64,000 bases of DNA, taken from Welwitschia mirabilis. Taxonomy: Eukaryota > Gnetophyta > Gnetopsida > Welwitschiales. Shown piece by piece: positions 10,931-23,910 of the stretch (positions within the stretch are counted from its first letter, which is position 1; the number at the start of each line of letters is the position of its first letter). A program made the position numbers and the translations under genes. The stretch spans positions 204,644,598 to 204,708,597 of the forward strand of contig JBOZIK010000001.1 in the NCBI GenBank assembly GCA_051453625.1, in the 5' to 3' direction. The notes under the pieces are model-generated. The model ran no database searches. It was not told the DNA's origin and worked only from the letters and a program-made list of their open reading frames with translations.

Positions 10931-13900
10931 TACTGACGCCTAATTTTAAGAATGTTTACTTTCAAGTTAAAAAAAACTACAAGATAAATATTTACTATTA
11001 ATTAAATTACCATATTAATGTTACTCTTATTTTATTTAATTCCCTCATAGGTAAAGATTCTTGTCATAAGAGAGACCTTATTTATAGGAAATGGTAGCAA
11101 TAACTTACATCTAAGTTAGATCATCAGCAATATTTAAGATTAAAGATCCAACCTCATTAAGAGTGGAGTTTTCTAGTAATGAAGTAATAATAGTTATGAA
11201 GGAATTAAATAATAATGAATAAAATTATTTTGGACTAAGATAGAATTATATTATTAAATTATATTCTACTTTAATACTATACTTTGGATCTTAATAGTAG
11301 AATAAAAATAAGTTAATAGTTTATTTTTAGTATTCCTATATATTTTGTTCTTTTAATATTAAGAATAATTGATAAATGCAATAACATTATTAGAATATTA
11401 TCATAAAGAATAAGAGTTTAAGCATATTCTTAATAAAAATATTTTATTAAGACAAAATCTAAGTGAATTACATTAATATTTATAATCATTTCAAATAAAT
11501 ACCTAATAGAGAAATTAAAAAAACACTAAACTTATTCTAAGGAATTCATAAATACATAATAGAGAAATTAAAAAAACATTAAAATTATACTAGGAAATTC
11601 ATATGTGGGGAACGTAATCAGTAAAAATCAAATAAGAAAAGTAAAATTACATTTGCCTCTATGATTTTGCGATTAAATATTTATAAAACATAGAGGAATA
11701 GGAATAAACCCTTAAATTTTTAAGAATTTAACTAAGATAATTTATTTCTAATTCATTCTCTGTATAGTGAAATGTATAATTTATTGGCTCATTTTACATA
11801 AAAAATCCAGTAAAAGTAGAATTAAAGTTAATCTCATTTTTCCTTTTTTTTATGTCTTCTAATATCCTTTTTGATAACATTTAAGAAGTTAAAAATGACT
11901 ATCAAAATTTTTGAAATGTCATTAGATTTTGACTTTTTTCTACCCTTTATGTATATATAATTAAGACATTCTTTACTTAAGATATCACGTATTTCTATTT
12001 TTTTCTCACTAATTAGAAAACTCTTATTATTTATAAATAATTTAACTCCTACAAATCAATATATACTAAATGAAATATAAGTAAATTATTTTCCTCTTTA
12101 TCTAAGTCACTAGAAAATTCTATTAACTTGGCTATTGCACTTTGAAATTTAAGGAATTAAAAGTTTAACTTTCCAAATCTAGATTGTAAAATAATTCATT
12201 TCAAAGTATTCTTTTATTTTAGAGAATAATAAGTATAAAAAATTATTAAGACCATAATTATCTCTCATAATTATCCTTATTTTTCTAATCCAAGTATTTA
12301 GAAATGATTGATATTTTGATGCTAGTATGATATGAAGTGTAAATAGATCAAAATTTATAAAGGAACATGAAGTAAAAAAAATTAAATGATAGTATAATCA
12401 ATTACAATATTATAAACTAGCAGTATCATTTTATATTTTATTACTTTAATTTAGCCATACATTCGAATTATAATTTACTATTTTTAGAATTAAATCTATT
12501 AAATTTATTTTTCTATAAATGTTTCATAATGGAATTTTTCTCTATTGTTAGTTCTAGGAGTTACAATTCTTAATTAGACTTATATCATTAAAGAAGGTGT
12601 TGCATATATTTAGTACTTTGATTTTTAATTCTCTCTAAGAACTAGTCTCCATTATAGATTTAAATTATAATAATTTTATTTGAATGGCCTTTTTTTTAAA
12701 TTCAAATTTCATTTTATTAAGTTAAAATGATTCACTTTCTTTATTTTTGAGGATTAATGTGATGAAATCCTTGTTCAAAGGCTTCATTCACTATATGTAT
12801 TGATAAATTATAAAAATTTCTAAATTCATACATGTTAATGACTAATAAAGCTAATTGAAACCTTATTTGTATATTAAAAAAATGTAATTTTTGATAATTA
12901 ATGAATTATAATGCTTTAATAACTAAAAGTTTGATTTCTGTAAAAAAAGTATTACTTTGTGTTATCAACAAGACCATTGCCTAGTGATGTAACTATTATA
13001 AATATTATTTTTATTTTACTCTTTTATTGTGATTTATCAATGATAAGTATGTGAGAAAAAATAGGACATAGCCAAAAGTTAGGAACCTTTCAAAAGTTAC
13101 TCTAATAAAATAAATGTCTATCACTAGTTATTGCAGTGTAATAGATATCAGTGGATGAAAGGATAATTACATAAATGTTTTTACTTAATCTAATATAATG
13201 TGATAAAGAGAAAATAAATAGATATATTACCCAGTAAGGAATTATATACATAATAAAACATGTAGATGATAATGATTAAGAACTTAACATAAGAAATAAA
13301 TAATAAATATATTTGGCAATGAGAAATATTTAAACAATGATAATAAATCAATGAATAAATTTAATATCAGGATAATTTCATTTCCAATATCTTCCTAACC
13401 ATGTGTGATTATATGAATAGTTTGTTGTAATCATTATAAAAATTACCTTAGACCAATGTATAGACTTAAATATATACCTTGGAAAAATAAGTTAGATGGT
13501 CAAATAAATAGATAAAATATTATTTGTAATCATTTAACTTCACTCTAAGTCAACTTCATTGTAATTTAGATTTGAAGTTTAATTGTCTATATTTTTACTT
13601 TGGTTTTATGGTAAGTAATCCTTTTAAGATCTTCTTATTATTATGCTTTTTGAATGCTTCTAATCTAGGTTCTTTTATTAATTTTAATTTTATTTCACTT
13701 AAAGAATTTAAGTTTTTTTATTATAAGGATATTGAATTTAAGAAAATGTAAAAGTAGAGAGTTAAGTTAGGTTTTCAATTATCAATTTGATTTATCATAT
13801 ATTAATTAATTATCTAAGATATAACTAGTTTAATACATGATTGAGTTCATAGTATAAGTAAAAGTATCATTCATTCTATGAGATGCATTTTATTCATGGC

Positions 13901-14039
13901 TTTATTAGGAAATCAATTATAGGTAAGTTAGCTTAAGAACACTATTGGTAGAATAATAAACTATCAATGATATAAATCTACAATTATCTATTTCTATTTT
14001 TACAAGCATAGGCTATTAACAATTACTCCATAAGTAAGA
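10931..14039. other. A+T-rich sequence, nothing recognised
   Basis: No long open frame, LTR end, RNA gene or terminal inverted repeat is visible. The only structure noted is a two-copy 53-bp tandem duplication at 11,505-11,610. The composition suggests old transposon sequence decayed beyond recognition by eye. Confidence 0.5.
11505..11610. repeat. Two-copy 53-bp tandem duplication
   Basis: AATAGAGAAATTAAAAAAAC at 11,505 recurs at 11,558, and the following bases match with several substitutions (CTAAGGAATTCAT against CTAGGAAATTCAT). Confidence 0.7.
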
Positions 14040-14260
14040 GAATGAAAGAAAGAGAGAGGAAATAAGGAAATGCACTTGTAAGAAAAAATGAAAAGTATCT
14101 CCTCTCTTTCTAAGAGAGGAAATGATCTCTATATATAGATAAAGAAAGGCACATAGCTTAAGAACACAAGATCACATAATTTAGCCTTGATAAGTGGGAT
14201 AAGTGATACTAGAGTACAAAAATATATCATATTATGACTCATGCACCTCAGATTTTCCTT
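14040..14260. repeat. Dispersed repeat S, copy 1
   Basis: A GA-rich start (14,041-14,065) is followed by GTATCTCCTCTC, AAAGGCACATAGCT, AAGATCACATAATTTAG, AGTGGGATAAGTGA and TATGACTCATGCACCT. The same series occurs in order at 19,690-19,890. Family unknown; it may be part of an LTR or leader of an element shared with repeat R. Confidence 0.7.
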
Positions 14261-16975
14261 TCCATTGAAATGACATTATTTTAATTGATTAGTTTTTATT
14301 GAAGTAGAAAAATTAATATATGAGAGAAATCTTCCCATCCTATGTTTTATTACCTTATATCTACATTCAAAGCCTTCACAAATATGATAAGATAGGTTGA
14401 AAGTTAGCTTACCTAAATCTCATTGGTATTATATTTTTAACATTATTATTAGAGAGTTAAGGATAATTTAATATCTTGAAATAGGTTTCAGTTTCTTTTT
14501 CAAATTATGAAGTATGTATATCAATGTTTTATTCTTTTGAAATGCATTAAGTTTTGATTAGTTTGTTTCTTTCTTTGTTAAAATATATCTACATGAAGTA
14601 GTTTTCCTCATAATTTTAAATTTTATCTCTAAAATTGTGGTTTTTTGAGATTAATTTCTTATTATCAAAATTTATTACTTTAAAAGATAATCCTCTTTCT
14701 ATGAGTATTTGATTCTAGTTTGAGTATTCATTCTATCACATTACATTGCAATAGTATTTTATTTTGTGGTGTTGTACAATAACTTCTATTATAATTTATC
14801 ATATTATGTTAAATTTATAATACCTTATGATAAAATAAGTCTGTAATTTATCATAGTTTGTTACACTTAATTCTTCTATACCTTGTAATGTAAGAAAACT
14901 TGTTATACTCAATTTTATTTTTTTAATTAAGTTAACATTTTGATTTTTATCTAAAATTTTAATGATTTATTTAATTTTCTTTTATGATTCAAATTGTAAT
15001 TATTACTTATCTTTACTTAAAATATTAGAATTTATTGTTGTTTTTCAAAAAAATATATATACTTATAATTTTTTTAATTACTTGAGGTACATTATGAAAG
15101 TTTTAAATAATTAAGTAAAAGGAAGACAACTACAAAAGAAGTAAGAAGATTTGGAACTAGAGCTTTACATTAGACATCTAGATCTAGATAAATTTTCTAA
15201 AGTCCCCAATTTCATAAAAGTGAAATCAAATTTTAATTCAATTGCATCATTATAAAAGTTATTTATTTAAAAATCATAAATTAGATATTTTTTATAAAGT
15301 TTAAGTACATATAAAATCACTTTTAAGAGAGTTAGAAAAGGTTATATTTCATTCCAAAATCAAAAAGAAAGGTCTTTTTTTAAGTTAAGAAAATTTATTT
15401 CTTTTCTTTTATTTGATAATTAAACTTCAACTTATATTTTTAACTACTAACTCTACACATAATTCAAAACAATATAAAATAACAAAAGTGGATTAGAAAT
15501 CATATTTCCAATCGATTAAAATGTTCTATATCTAATTATTAAATCAAAAAACTCACAAAGTGTAAATCCTTTAATAGTTAGAACTAAATTTTACAACAAC
15601 TAATAAATAAAATTAAATGTATCAAAGAACAAGAAATCTCAATAGTAATTATTCTACTCCAATAAACTAACCAATTATTGATTTAGTCTAAAGGTTTATC
15701 AATATTACTAATAAACCCAAGATACCATTAAGATTCTAGAGCACGTAATAAGTGTATTATTGAATTTGGAAGATACACATTTTATAACCCCTACAACCTC
15801 TTAATCATTATGATTAATTAAGAATTATTAAGCTAAATAAAAGTTTAAACTCATAGGAAACATTATAGAATTTACTTCTACTCAATCAAAATACTTGTTT
15901 AACTTGCAGTTAACATGAATCAAGAAGTAAAAAGTAGTTCTATGATACTAGAAGAAGTAGTAGAAGATGTAATTATAAGAGGAAACCTTTATTTGCAAAC
16001 TTATCTTATCCTCTTACATAATAGAACACTTAAAACTTGAATTAGATAGAGGAAAAAAAAGAAAAATAAGTTATTAAACCAAAATCTCAATAACAATTAG
16101 GAATTTCTTTATCTTTATGGTAATCGACCAAGTAAAGGTAAGAAATTAATGCATATTTATTTTAATTAAGTAGTGAAATAAAAAAATAGTATTCAAATTA
16201 TACACAACCAATAAAAAAAATCAAAGACATAGAATTAAATACATGATTACAAATTTTAGTACCATGCCCAATCCAAATTACAACCAAATTTTGTTTTCAA
16301 ATACAACTTTACATTGTATGCTAATATTGAACTTTTCATTATAAAAACTTGAAGTAGACTTTTAAATTCCAAGGATGCTTACAAATTGCAATTAAAATTT
16401 AAATTAAATAGGCTAGTTTATGCCAATAAATATTCTTCAATGCTATCAATGCAACTATTTACATGAATTCAATATTATATGGCTTTCATAATACATCTAA
16501 CATTATCAAATCCATAATTGGGATGAATATATGCAAATCCTAGTTCATCGCATAGATAAAATATGAATCCATAATCCATATAATTAAACCAATTTAGATT
16601 TTTATTGAATAAATCAATCATATTTTGGAAATATAGAAGGAACCAATGTAATTAACTTAAATTAAGTTGATTAAACATTAAAGAATTTGAATTGATCTTG
16701 TGGATAAATACATGACAAACATTAGTATTTCCACCAAACTCAAAATTTAATGTTTATAATGTGTAAATTTTATCATGATTTTATGGAAATAATGAAGAAT
16801 ATTTAATTATGCATGTCATTAAAATTGAAAATATGATAGGGTTGTTGTCCCTATAACTACTAAGAAGACCAAGAAAAACAAGTCTAACTTTTAGTTACAT
16901 ACTATTCAAAATCCTATTAAATCATGGTAGGAGTTTAAAAATTCCTTTGTAAGAAAGTTTAATTTCAATGATGAG
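14261..16975. other. A+T-rich sequence flanking element M, nothing recognised
   Basis: Frames are broken throughout. Just before M (about 16,900-16,975) a + strand reading SW.EFKNSFVRKFNFNDE recalls the start of a retroelement gag ('W.EFK..F...F'). M may have landed in an older gag, but the right flank does not clearly continue it. Confidence 0.4.
16971..16975. repeat. Left target-site duplication of M (ATGAG)
   Basis: ATGAG directly precedes the TGTTGTAG end of the LTR. ATAAG follows the other LTR at 31,175-31,179; the single difference is a G-to-A transition. Confidence 0.65.
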
Positions 16976-18230
16976 TGTTGTAGTGTGTATTTGTGCAATT
17001 ATTACATCCTTGAGGAAATCTTAAAAATCATAAATATATTATAAAACACACACATAAATATAGATGGAAGTCAACCCAAATGTCGTAATCCATTAAAGGC
17101 ACTAGAAAATAAGAAGGAGAATTGATTTTAAATGAAATAGTTTTTTATTTTTGTTTAAATAGATAAAAACAAATAATAATGTAATAAAAAATGAAAGGTG
17201 CAAATGCTTAAATAAAAAATACACTCAATCAAATAATTCTTTAATTACCAAATCCTTCCATCACAAAGATCATCCTTGTATAACCTAGATCAATTAAGAA
17301 AAAATGTCACTAAATGATAATGAACCTAAGATATCAGGTATATTAAAAAAAATAGAAAACATGCAATATTATATTATAAAATGCCAAATAATATACAATG
17401 TAACTACTTTAATAGTTTCAACCTTAACAAAGATTGCCCTCATGATCTACATCAAGGATGATGATGTTCCTAACTCATAATTGACATAAATCATAAGGTA
17501 GATGCACATAAGAAAATAGGGAAAATAAATTATTTTTGATTATACTCAAACAAAGATCCATGTTATAAAGCACCATCACCTTAATGAAGAACACATAACC
17601 CAATAATAAGGAAGAATTTTCTTAGCAATAATTGATAGATCTCTTGACCTTTGATCTTCTATCACAAGAACTTTCGGTACCAAAGAAGATAAAAGTTAAA
17701 GTCAAGGATAAAGGAGGTATTTATTATGATCAATACTCGAAAAATAGAAAACCTAATAAATAAAATTAAAAATCCTAATGGCATCGAGAAGGTATATGAC
17801 ACTTTGCAGAAGTTAAATAGATTTTAATGCATTGGTTATTTTTAAGGATTATCCTATTGATCATTAAGATGATGATAGGAATGATGCCATATTAGAAGAG
17901 ATCCACATCAACTCCCAGTTTACTTTTGTCAACATCCTAGTTAATTTGCTTACTTTAGTCATCTATTATGGTCATTAAGATAATGATGTGAACAATGATC
18001 TCTTTAAGTTATTTCTCTCACAAATTAGCTTTTTTAATCATTAAACTTTTTCTTCAAATGGAAAATATTAAAATATCTCTAAAATTCTACCAAATGTGAT
18101 GAATATTTTATATTTTTGTAGTTATTGTATTGGCTCTCCATTATTGTCAAAATTCCATTTCAATGTATCTAATGTCTTGTTAAAATACTTAAAATATCCT
18201 ATCAAATACATTTAATATGGTATCTCAAAA
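16976..18230 (-). repeat. 3' LTR of element M
   Basis: This sequence aligns along its whole length with 29,924-31,174; examples are 'gtgcaattattacatcc' against 'gtgtaattattatgtcc' and 'ggaggtatttattatgatc' against 'agggtatttattacaatc'. Most differences look like transitions. On the minus strand it runs from TTTTGAGATACC (18,230) to CTACAACA (16,976). A TAATAAATACC box on the minus strand (17,716-17,726), conserved in the other copy, is a candidate TATA element. Confidence 0.85.
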
Positions 18231-18242
18231 TAAACCCCCACT
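18231..18242 (-). promoter_or_regulatory. Polypurine tract of element M
   Basis: Read on the minus strand, AAGTGGGGGTTTA lies directly upstream of the 3' LTR. Purine tracts in this position prime plus-strand DNA synthesis in LTR retroelements. Confidence 0.65.
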
Positions 18243-18639
18243 TATCCTTGTCGGTTCTTAACAAAGATAAGTAAACAACTACAATTGCGAGCCAAATTGT
18301 ATAAAGTAAAAACTAACTAGGAAATTGCAACTGAACTTATAAATCTCATCATGTAGGATAATAATATCAAAAATCAATAACTAAACATTTTAATTTATTG
18401 GAGTATGTGGGCTACTATCATTCTGTGTGTCATCTAAATGATGGAAATGACTAGCTAATAAAATTCACTTGTAAATCATGTAAATCAATAACTAAACATT
18501 AAAATGATTTTTAATTATTAGTACTTAATTTAAAAAATTTAGTAAATCATGAAAATAATCATTAAATATAATAAAAATCATCATCATGAAGCATCTCAAT
18601 AATATAAATGATGTGCATAGTAATATGGATAATAAGATT
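18243..18639. other. 3' region of element M, unassigned
   Basis: A+T-rich, no open frame. It includes a CATC...GATG-type imperfect palindrome near 18,417-18,455 (ctatcattctgtgtgtcatc, then atgatgg). Confidence 0.5.
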
Positions 18640-18844
18640 AAGAACCTTACTCAGGAAGATTAATAAAACCTTGGTAGTTAAAGATGATGAAGATCCAAGT
18701 TCAAAAGTCTTTTAGCTCCAAGATTCTAAGCTTACAAGCTTTGAGATTTATAATCAAGAGAATGTGTGAGTGAGTGAGTGAGTGAGTGAGTGAGTTAGTG
18801 AGAGAGAATGTGTGTGTGTGTGTGTGTGAGTGAGTGAGTGAGTG

Positions 18845-18904
<60 letters not shown>

Positions 18905-19633
18905 NNNNNNNNNNNNNNNNNNNNNNNNNNNNNNNNNNNNNNNNNNNNNNNNNNNNNNNNNNNNNNNNNNNNNNNNNNNNNNNNNNNNNNNNNNNNNNNN
19001 NNNNNNNNNNNNNNNNNNNNNNNNNNNNNNNNNNNNNNNNNNNNNNNNNNNNNNNNNNNNNNNNNNNNNNNNNNNNNNNNNNNNNNNNNNNNNNNNNNNN
19101 NNNNNNNNNNNNNNNNNNNNNNNNNNNNNNNNNNNNNNNNNNNNNNNNNNNNNNNNNNNNNNNNNNNNNNNNNNNNNNNNNNNNNNNNNNNNNNNNNNNN
19201 NNNNNNNNNNNNNNNNNNNNNNNNNNNNNNNNNNNNNNNNNNNNNNNNNNNNNNNNNNNNNNNNNNNNNNNNNNNNNNNNNNNNNNNNNNNNNNNNNNNN
19301 NNNNNNNNNNNNNNNNNNNNNNNNNNNNNNNNNNNNNNNNNNNNNNNNNNNNNNNNNNNNNNNNNNNNNNNNNNNNNNNNNNNNNNNNNNNNNNNNNNNN
19401 NNNNNNNNNNNNNNNNNNNNNNNNNNNNNNNNNNNNNNNNNNNNNNNNNNNNNNNNNNNNNNNNNNNNNNNNNNNNNNNNNNNNNNNNNNNNNNNNNNNN
19501 NNNNNNNNNNNNNNNNNNNNNNNNNNNNNNNNNNNNNNNNNNNNNNNNNNNNNNNNNNNNNNNNNNNNNNNNNNNNNNNNNNNNNNNNNNNNNNNNNNNN
19601 NNNNNNNNNNNNNNNNNNNNNNNNNNNATACAG

Positions 19634-19693
<60 letters not shown>

Positions 19694-19890
19694 TATAAAA
19701 TGTACTACTTGTAAAAGATAAAATAAAAGTATCTCCCTCTTATAAAAGAGAAAAATATCTCTGCAAACAAACAAAGGCACATAGCTAAAGATCATAAGAT
19801 CACATGATTTAGTATTAAAAGTGGGATGAATAATAAGTAACATTGAATTACATAAAGATATCATATTTATGACTCATGAACCTAACTAGG
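18640..19890. repeat. Dispersed repeat S, copy 2, around a microsatellite
   Basis: After the microsatellite, 19,690-19,890 repeats the order of landmarks of 14,040-14,260: GTATCTCCCTCT, AAAGGCACATAGCTA, AAGATCACATGATTTAG, AGTGGGATGAATAA and TATGACTCATGAACCT. The GA-rich start of copy 1 has expanded here into a long repeat. The part before the microsatellite (18,680-18,760, 'agatccaagttcaaaagtc') may also belong to S, and resembles 386-420. Confidence 0.65.
18764..19690. repeat. Compound microsatellite (GAGT)n-(GT)n-(GA)n ... (CA)n-(GA)n with gap
   Basis: Runs of GTGA, GT and AG lead into an N run (18,905-19,627), after which CA and GA runs continue to about 19,688. Several apparent open frames across it on both strands encode only Ser-Leu, Arg-Glu, Thr-His or Cys-Val repeats plus unknown residues and are artefacts of the repeat. 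The true length is unknown. Confidence 0.95.
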
Positions 19891-19959
19891 GTGAGTAATA
19901 TTTTTGCTTTAATTATTAAGTTTAACTACATGTATCATTTCCTCATGATAGCTCTTTTT

Positions 19960-21103
19960 AATCCTTTATAGGCTCACAAGTAAGTTTAATTCATCCAAAA
20001 CATGCATCAAAATAATAAATGCAAAAATCTCAAAATTGACATGTGGCACTATAATGATAACTCAGAATTGATGTATATAAAAAAATTAGGAGTTATTTTA
20101 ATACATTCCATGAAAGGGGAACATACATAATATAATATAATAAAAATTACTACCCTTATTGTGCAATAATAAACTCTAATTAGATAACTCTAAGTATAGG
20201 TGGAAAAGAAGGAGGGTGCTCAGGATCAATAGGGAATTGAGTGCTAAGAACTATTATGATGGATCCTATAGTTTGATATACTTATACTCGAAATATCTTT
20301 GTGATATCCACTGTAACTTTATGCTTAATGTGTAATACTTGATTATGCATCTCTGTCAACTACTCCTCAATATGATCTACCTATTTCTTAGTGATAGACA
20401 CCATCTGATCTATAGTAGTTATCTTCTAATCCATTGTGATCATCATCTACTCCATAGAAGATATCCTCTGCTAAAGCTCTATGAAGCCTTGATCCATAGC
20501 CTCTCTAATACCCTAAATTATATCTACCAAAAGAGCCTATATTTAATGTAGAGTAACAACTATTACAAGTCTTAAAACCTATAGATTCTCAGCCTCTTCT
20601 AGAATCTAAATGCACATGTCTTATATGTAGTGAGATAATGTCTATAAATGTGTAAGTTATTGCTTGCCTAAAGAATTTGTATTCCAAAACAATGGAAAAT
20701 AGTAGAGAGGAGGCACAAATATCCCAAAGTCTATATGTTTCTAGCTTCAATCATCATCTTAAGTCTTCTCCATATGAATGTTGATAAATCCATCTGCTCC
20801 TCCTCTTAAAAGACTGTCAGCATTTGTAGATTAGCCATCGTCACAAGATTATCATAGTAGGATGGGCTGATATCATGAATTAGGCCTCTGTGCAAGATCC
20901 TATAGATGGATGACAAATGTATAATAAAAACTTCTTTCCTATCTCCCATAACATCTGCTAGTATATCCAACATGACACCATAAGCTCAATGCTTCTTTGT
21001 GTCACTAGCAGAGTGTACTTAAGTACTATCCGAGCCTTATAATTATGTAATAATGGTTATGTAACATATAAGAATAGATACCTCATGGTCATATTGTAAC
21101 ACC
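19960..21103 (-). pseudogene. Repeat R, copy 1: decayed coiled-coil protein, probably an element gag
   Basis: The minus strand from about 20,555 to 20,290 reads IREAMDQGFIEL, QRISSME, MMITMD, KITTIDQMVSITKK, VDHIEE and LTEMHNQVLHIKH, with a single TAG stop at each break. All five stops are TAG where heptad spacing and neighbours suggest Gln (CAG). The pattern is a long amphipathic coiled coil. A second copy lies at 39,460-40,170, so it is a transposon protein. It starts just downstream, on the minus strand, of a short LTR (21,104-21,367), which would make it a gag-like protein of that element. Family not recognised. Confidence 0.5.
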
Positions 21104-21367
21104 CCAACTTTAATTGCCCTAATTAACCATAATTTTTTTTTTTTGTTATTAACTATTATGCACAGCGGAACCTAGGATCAAATCCTAATTAGACTCTATT
21201 AACACATTATAAGATTTAAATANNNNNNNNNNNNNNNNNNNNNNNNNNNNNNNNNNNNNNNNNNNNNNNNNNNNNNNNNNNNNNNNNNNNNNNNNNNNNN
21301 NNNNNNNNNNNNNNNNNNNNNNGTTTAGAAACCCTATTAATTAAAGCTTACAAAATGTGGGTTATAA
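21104..21367. repeat. Short LTR, TGTAACACCCC...TTATAACA, with gap
   Basis: The + strand begins TGTAACACCCCAACTTTAAT and ends near TGGGTTATAACA. TGTAACACCCC is a frequent terminus of plant gypsy LTRs. An N run fills 21,223-21,322, so the length is unknown. Orientation is ambiguous because the complement also starts TGTTATAACCC; the minus orientation would place repeat R right after it as the internal region. No partner LTR was found. Confidence 0.55.
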
Positions 21368-23910
21368 CACATATATAGTAAAAATGATCATATTAATCCT
21401 ACAACCTTAAGCATCAAGCCCCTACTTGATATGCATGATGTCATAAACATCTCTGCTCTTTGATGCATAATAGGATTCATGCATATTCACAATACACCCA
21501 GGCTATAGATTTATCAATCTTTTACCAACCTCGAGATAGATATTACTCATGAATCACTAAAATGGATCTCTACATGAATGGATGATGTATGTGTAGAGAG
21601 GAATCAAGCCTATTGAGGTAATAGATGCTTGGACTCTATGCACTCTATAATAGATGGTACAAGTGAGCTAGACTCCTAAGTTAATATCTCAGGCTCTAGC
21701 TCTATGTATACAGTTCATTACATGCATGGCATGGTAAATATCATCTTAATGTGCATCACATATGATCAGGTATATATCACTAAAAGGTATCTTATGAAAG
21801 CATATAAATAACTCCATAAATTGGTTTTTGTAAACATTGCAAAGATATGTCGTAACCCCATTAAGAAATCCAATACATTTCATATTGCATAAATGTGCAA
21901 ATAAATAACCTGAAATGAAAGCAAAAATTAAAAATATAAAATAGGTAACCCCATAAAAAGTGAAAATTGAAAGTAATCAAAAGGTAAAACTAATTTGAAA
22001 AAACTGTAGATCTTTTCACATTAATCAATTTAATTATATGTACTACTATGTTTTAGCTAATATGAGAGAAAATAAGTTTTAAAGATAAAAATATAATTCT
22101 ATCTCATAAAGTACACAAATTTAGGTTTCTCATAAAATGCTAAATAAAAGTCAAATCCTTTTGTTCCAAATTAAAAAGATATAAAAAAAACATCTTACAT
22201 GAAAAATACACTCAAACTAAGAAATGAGAGAAAAAAATCAAAAATAATAAGAGAGGAAAAAACATACCTCATTTTGTAAAACATTAACGTAATGTAGCAA
22301 ATAGAGGTTAAAGCTGATTAGGAAAGGTATTAAATATGATGGTAGGCCTAAATGTGAAAAGTTCCTTTCAAAAGAATAGAGAGAAATGATGTGAGAATGA
22401 AGAAAAATGGTGGATAAGAATTATTTTATAGTTTTATCACATTGTCATCTAATCACATCTACCAAATAATAGCCCAAGGATGACTCTTAGAAAATCTCAT
22501 TCTATTGTCTACTTGATCATTTAAACAACTAGATGGATGAGAGAGATTTTAAAAATTTTAGAAAAATAAAGGTATAAATCAAATAAGTTAGGCTTAGATA
22601 GTAGTATGAAGGTATGAAAATGTTTATCAGAAAATATAAAAGATGGGAAATGGTGAAAAATCATGATAAAAAAGGCTTGAAAATGAATATATCTTAAAGT
22701 AAGAGAAAAGCTAAAGTAATGAAAATGTACCAAGTAGGAAGAAGCATGATGAAAGAAACTCAACAAATATGCTCAAACCCAAAGTTCTTATGAGAATGTG
22801 TTGAATTCAATAAAATAAAAAGGAACAACATGTAAACATAAAATAACATCATCTAATTAAAATGCTAAAAGAAAGTTAAATTTTACTGATCAAAAATAGA
22901 AGTGAAAATAAAAATAATAATGATAAAAGTACTAAATAATCAAGTTCTAAAATGATGATGAAAAAGTTGGAAATGACTTTGAAATTAAAATATCAAACTA
23001 AATAACTAAAAATAAAAAACAAAAGCAAAATAGACCATTAAGAACATGAAGAAGATAGTGCACCTACCATAAATCCTAACTAGGCAAATACCCTTAGAAG
23101 AAATTATAAATTCACCTGATTAATGATGCATGACAAGATGTATCTACTCCATAATTTTTCATCTAATAAGGTAGTGATTATGATAATATTAAAGATCTAA
23201 TGTTTTAAATAATGAATGATAAGATCAAAAGCTACTCAGAAATGAACTTATCTACTCACACTCCAAAACACGTTCTAATCCTCAAAATTGAAATAATCCT
23301 ATGGTAATACTAAGAGTTTATAAAATAAGTAAGTCCTCTGTTAATACCAAGAGGAATACTAATCTCATATCCTAAAAGTATATATTATTATTTTATATGA
23401 TAAGAAAAGTGAAACCATAGTCAAATAAGTAAGGACTTGTGAAGCATGATTAGCTAACTCCATAGTGAAGTTCCCATAGCTGCCAACATTCCCAAAGCTT
23501 TCTTCTAAGAAAATTTACTCTAATGTAGTAGGACATTATAGTGATCATGTATTTAGAATAGATATAATATATTATGATTATTATTCTTTCTTTTTTCCTC
23601 TTTTTGTTTTAAATAAATCCCACATGACCACATACTCTTAAACACAAAGGTGAAGAAATAAGATTGAAAAACAAAAATGAATAAATCTAAAACATCAAAT
23701 ATCTTATACCATTTAGAAAGAATACAAGAACTAAGGCATATTCCTTAAAAATAAAGTTTATATATGTATGAATGTATTACAATTACATGAATCCAATATT
23801 ATCACTTTAAAATGCCTAAGTAATAAGTACTAGTTATGGTAACTTCATAAAGAAAATACATAAGTCAAGTAAAGGATGATCAAATAATATCATATCATCC
23901 ATCAAAGGAA
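21368..23910. other. 3' untranslated part of element M or nested sequence, unassigned
   Basis: No domain was recognised on either strand. A minus-strand frame at 22,521-22,766 (81 codons, His/Phe/Ser-rich) has no motif. Athila elements usually carry a long non-coding or env-like region between integrase and the 3' LTR, and this position fits, but no env-like feature such as a signal peptide plus transmembrane pair could be supported. Confidence 0.45.

Noticed and set aside
18701-19864. Long frames with Ser-Leu, Arg-Glu or Thr-His repeats on both strands
   Set aside because: They are translations of the microsatellite and of N.
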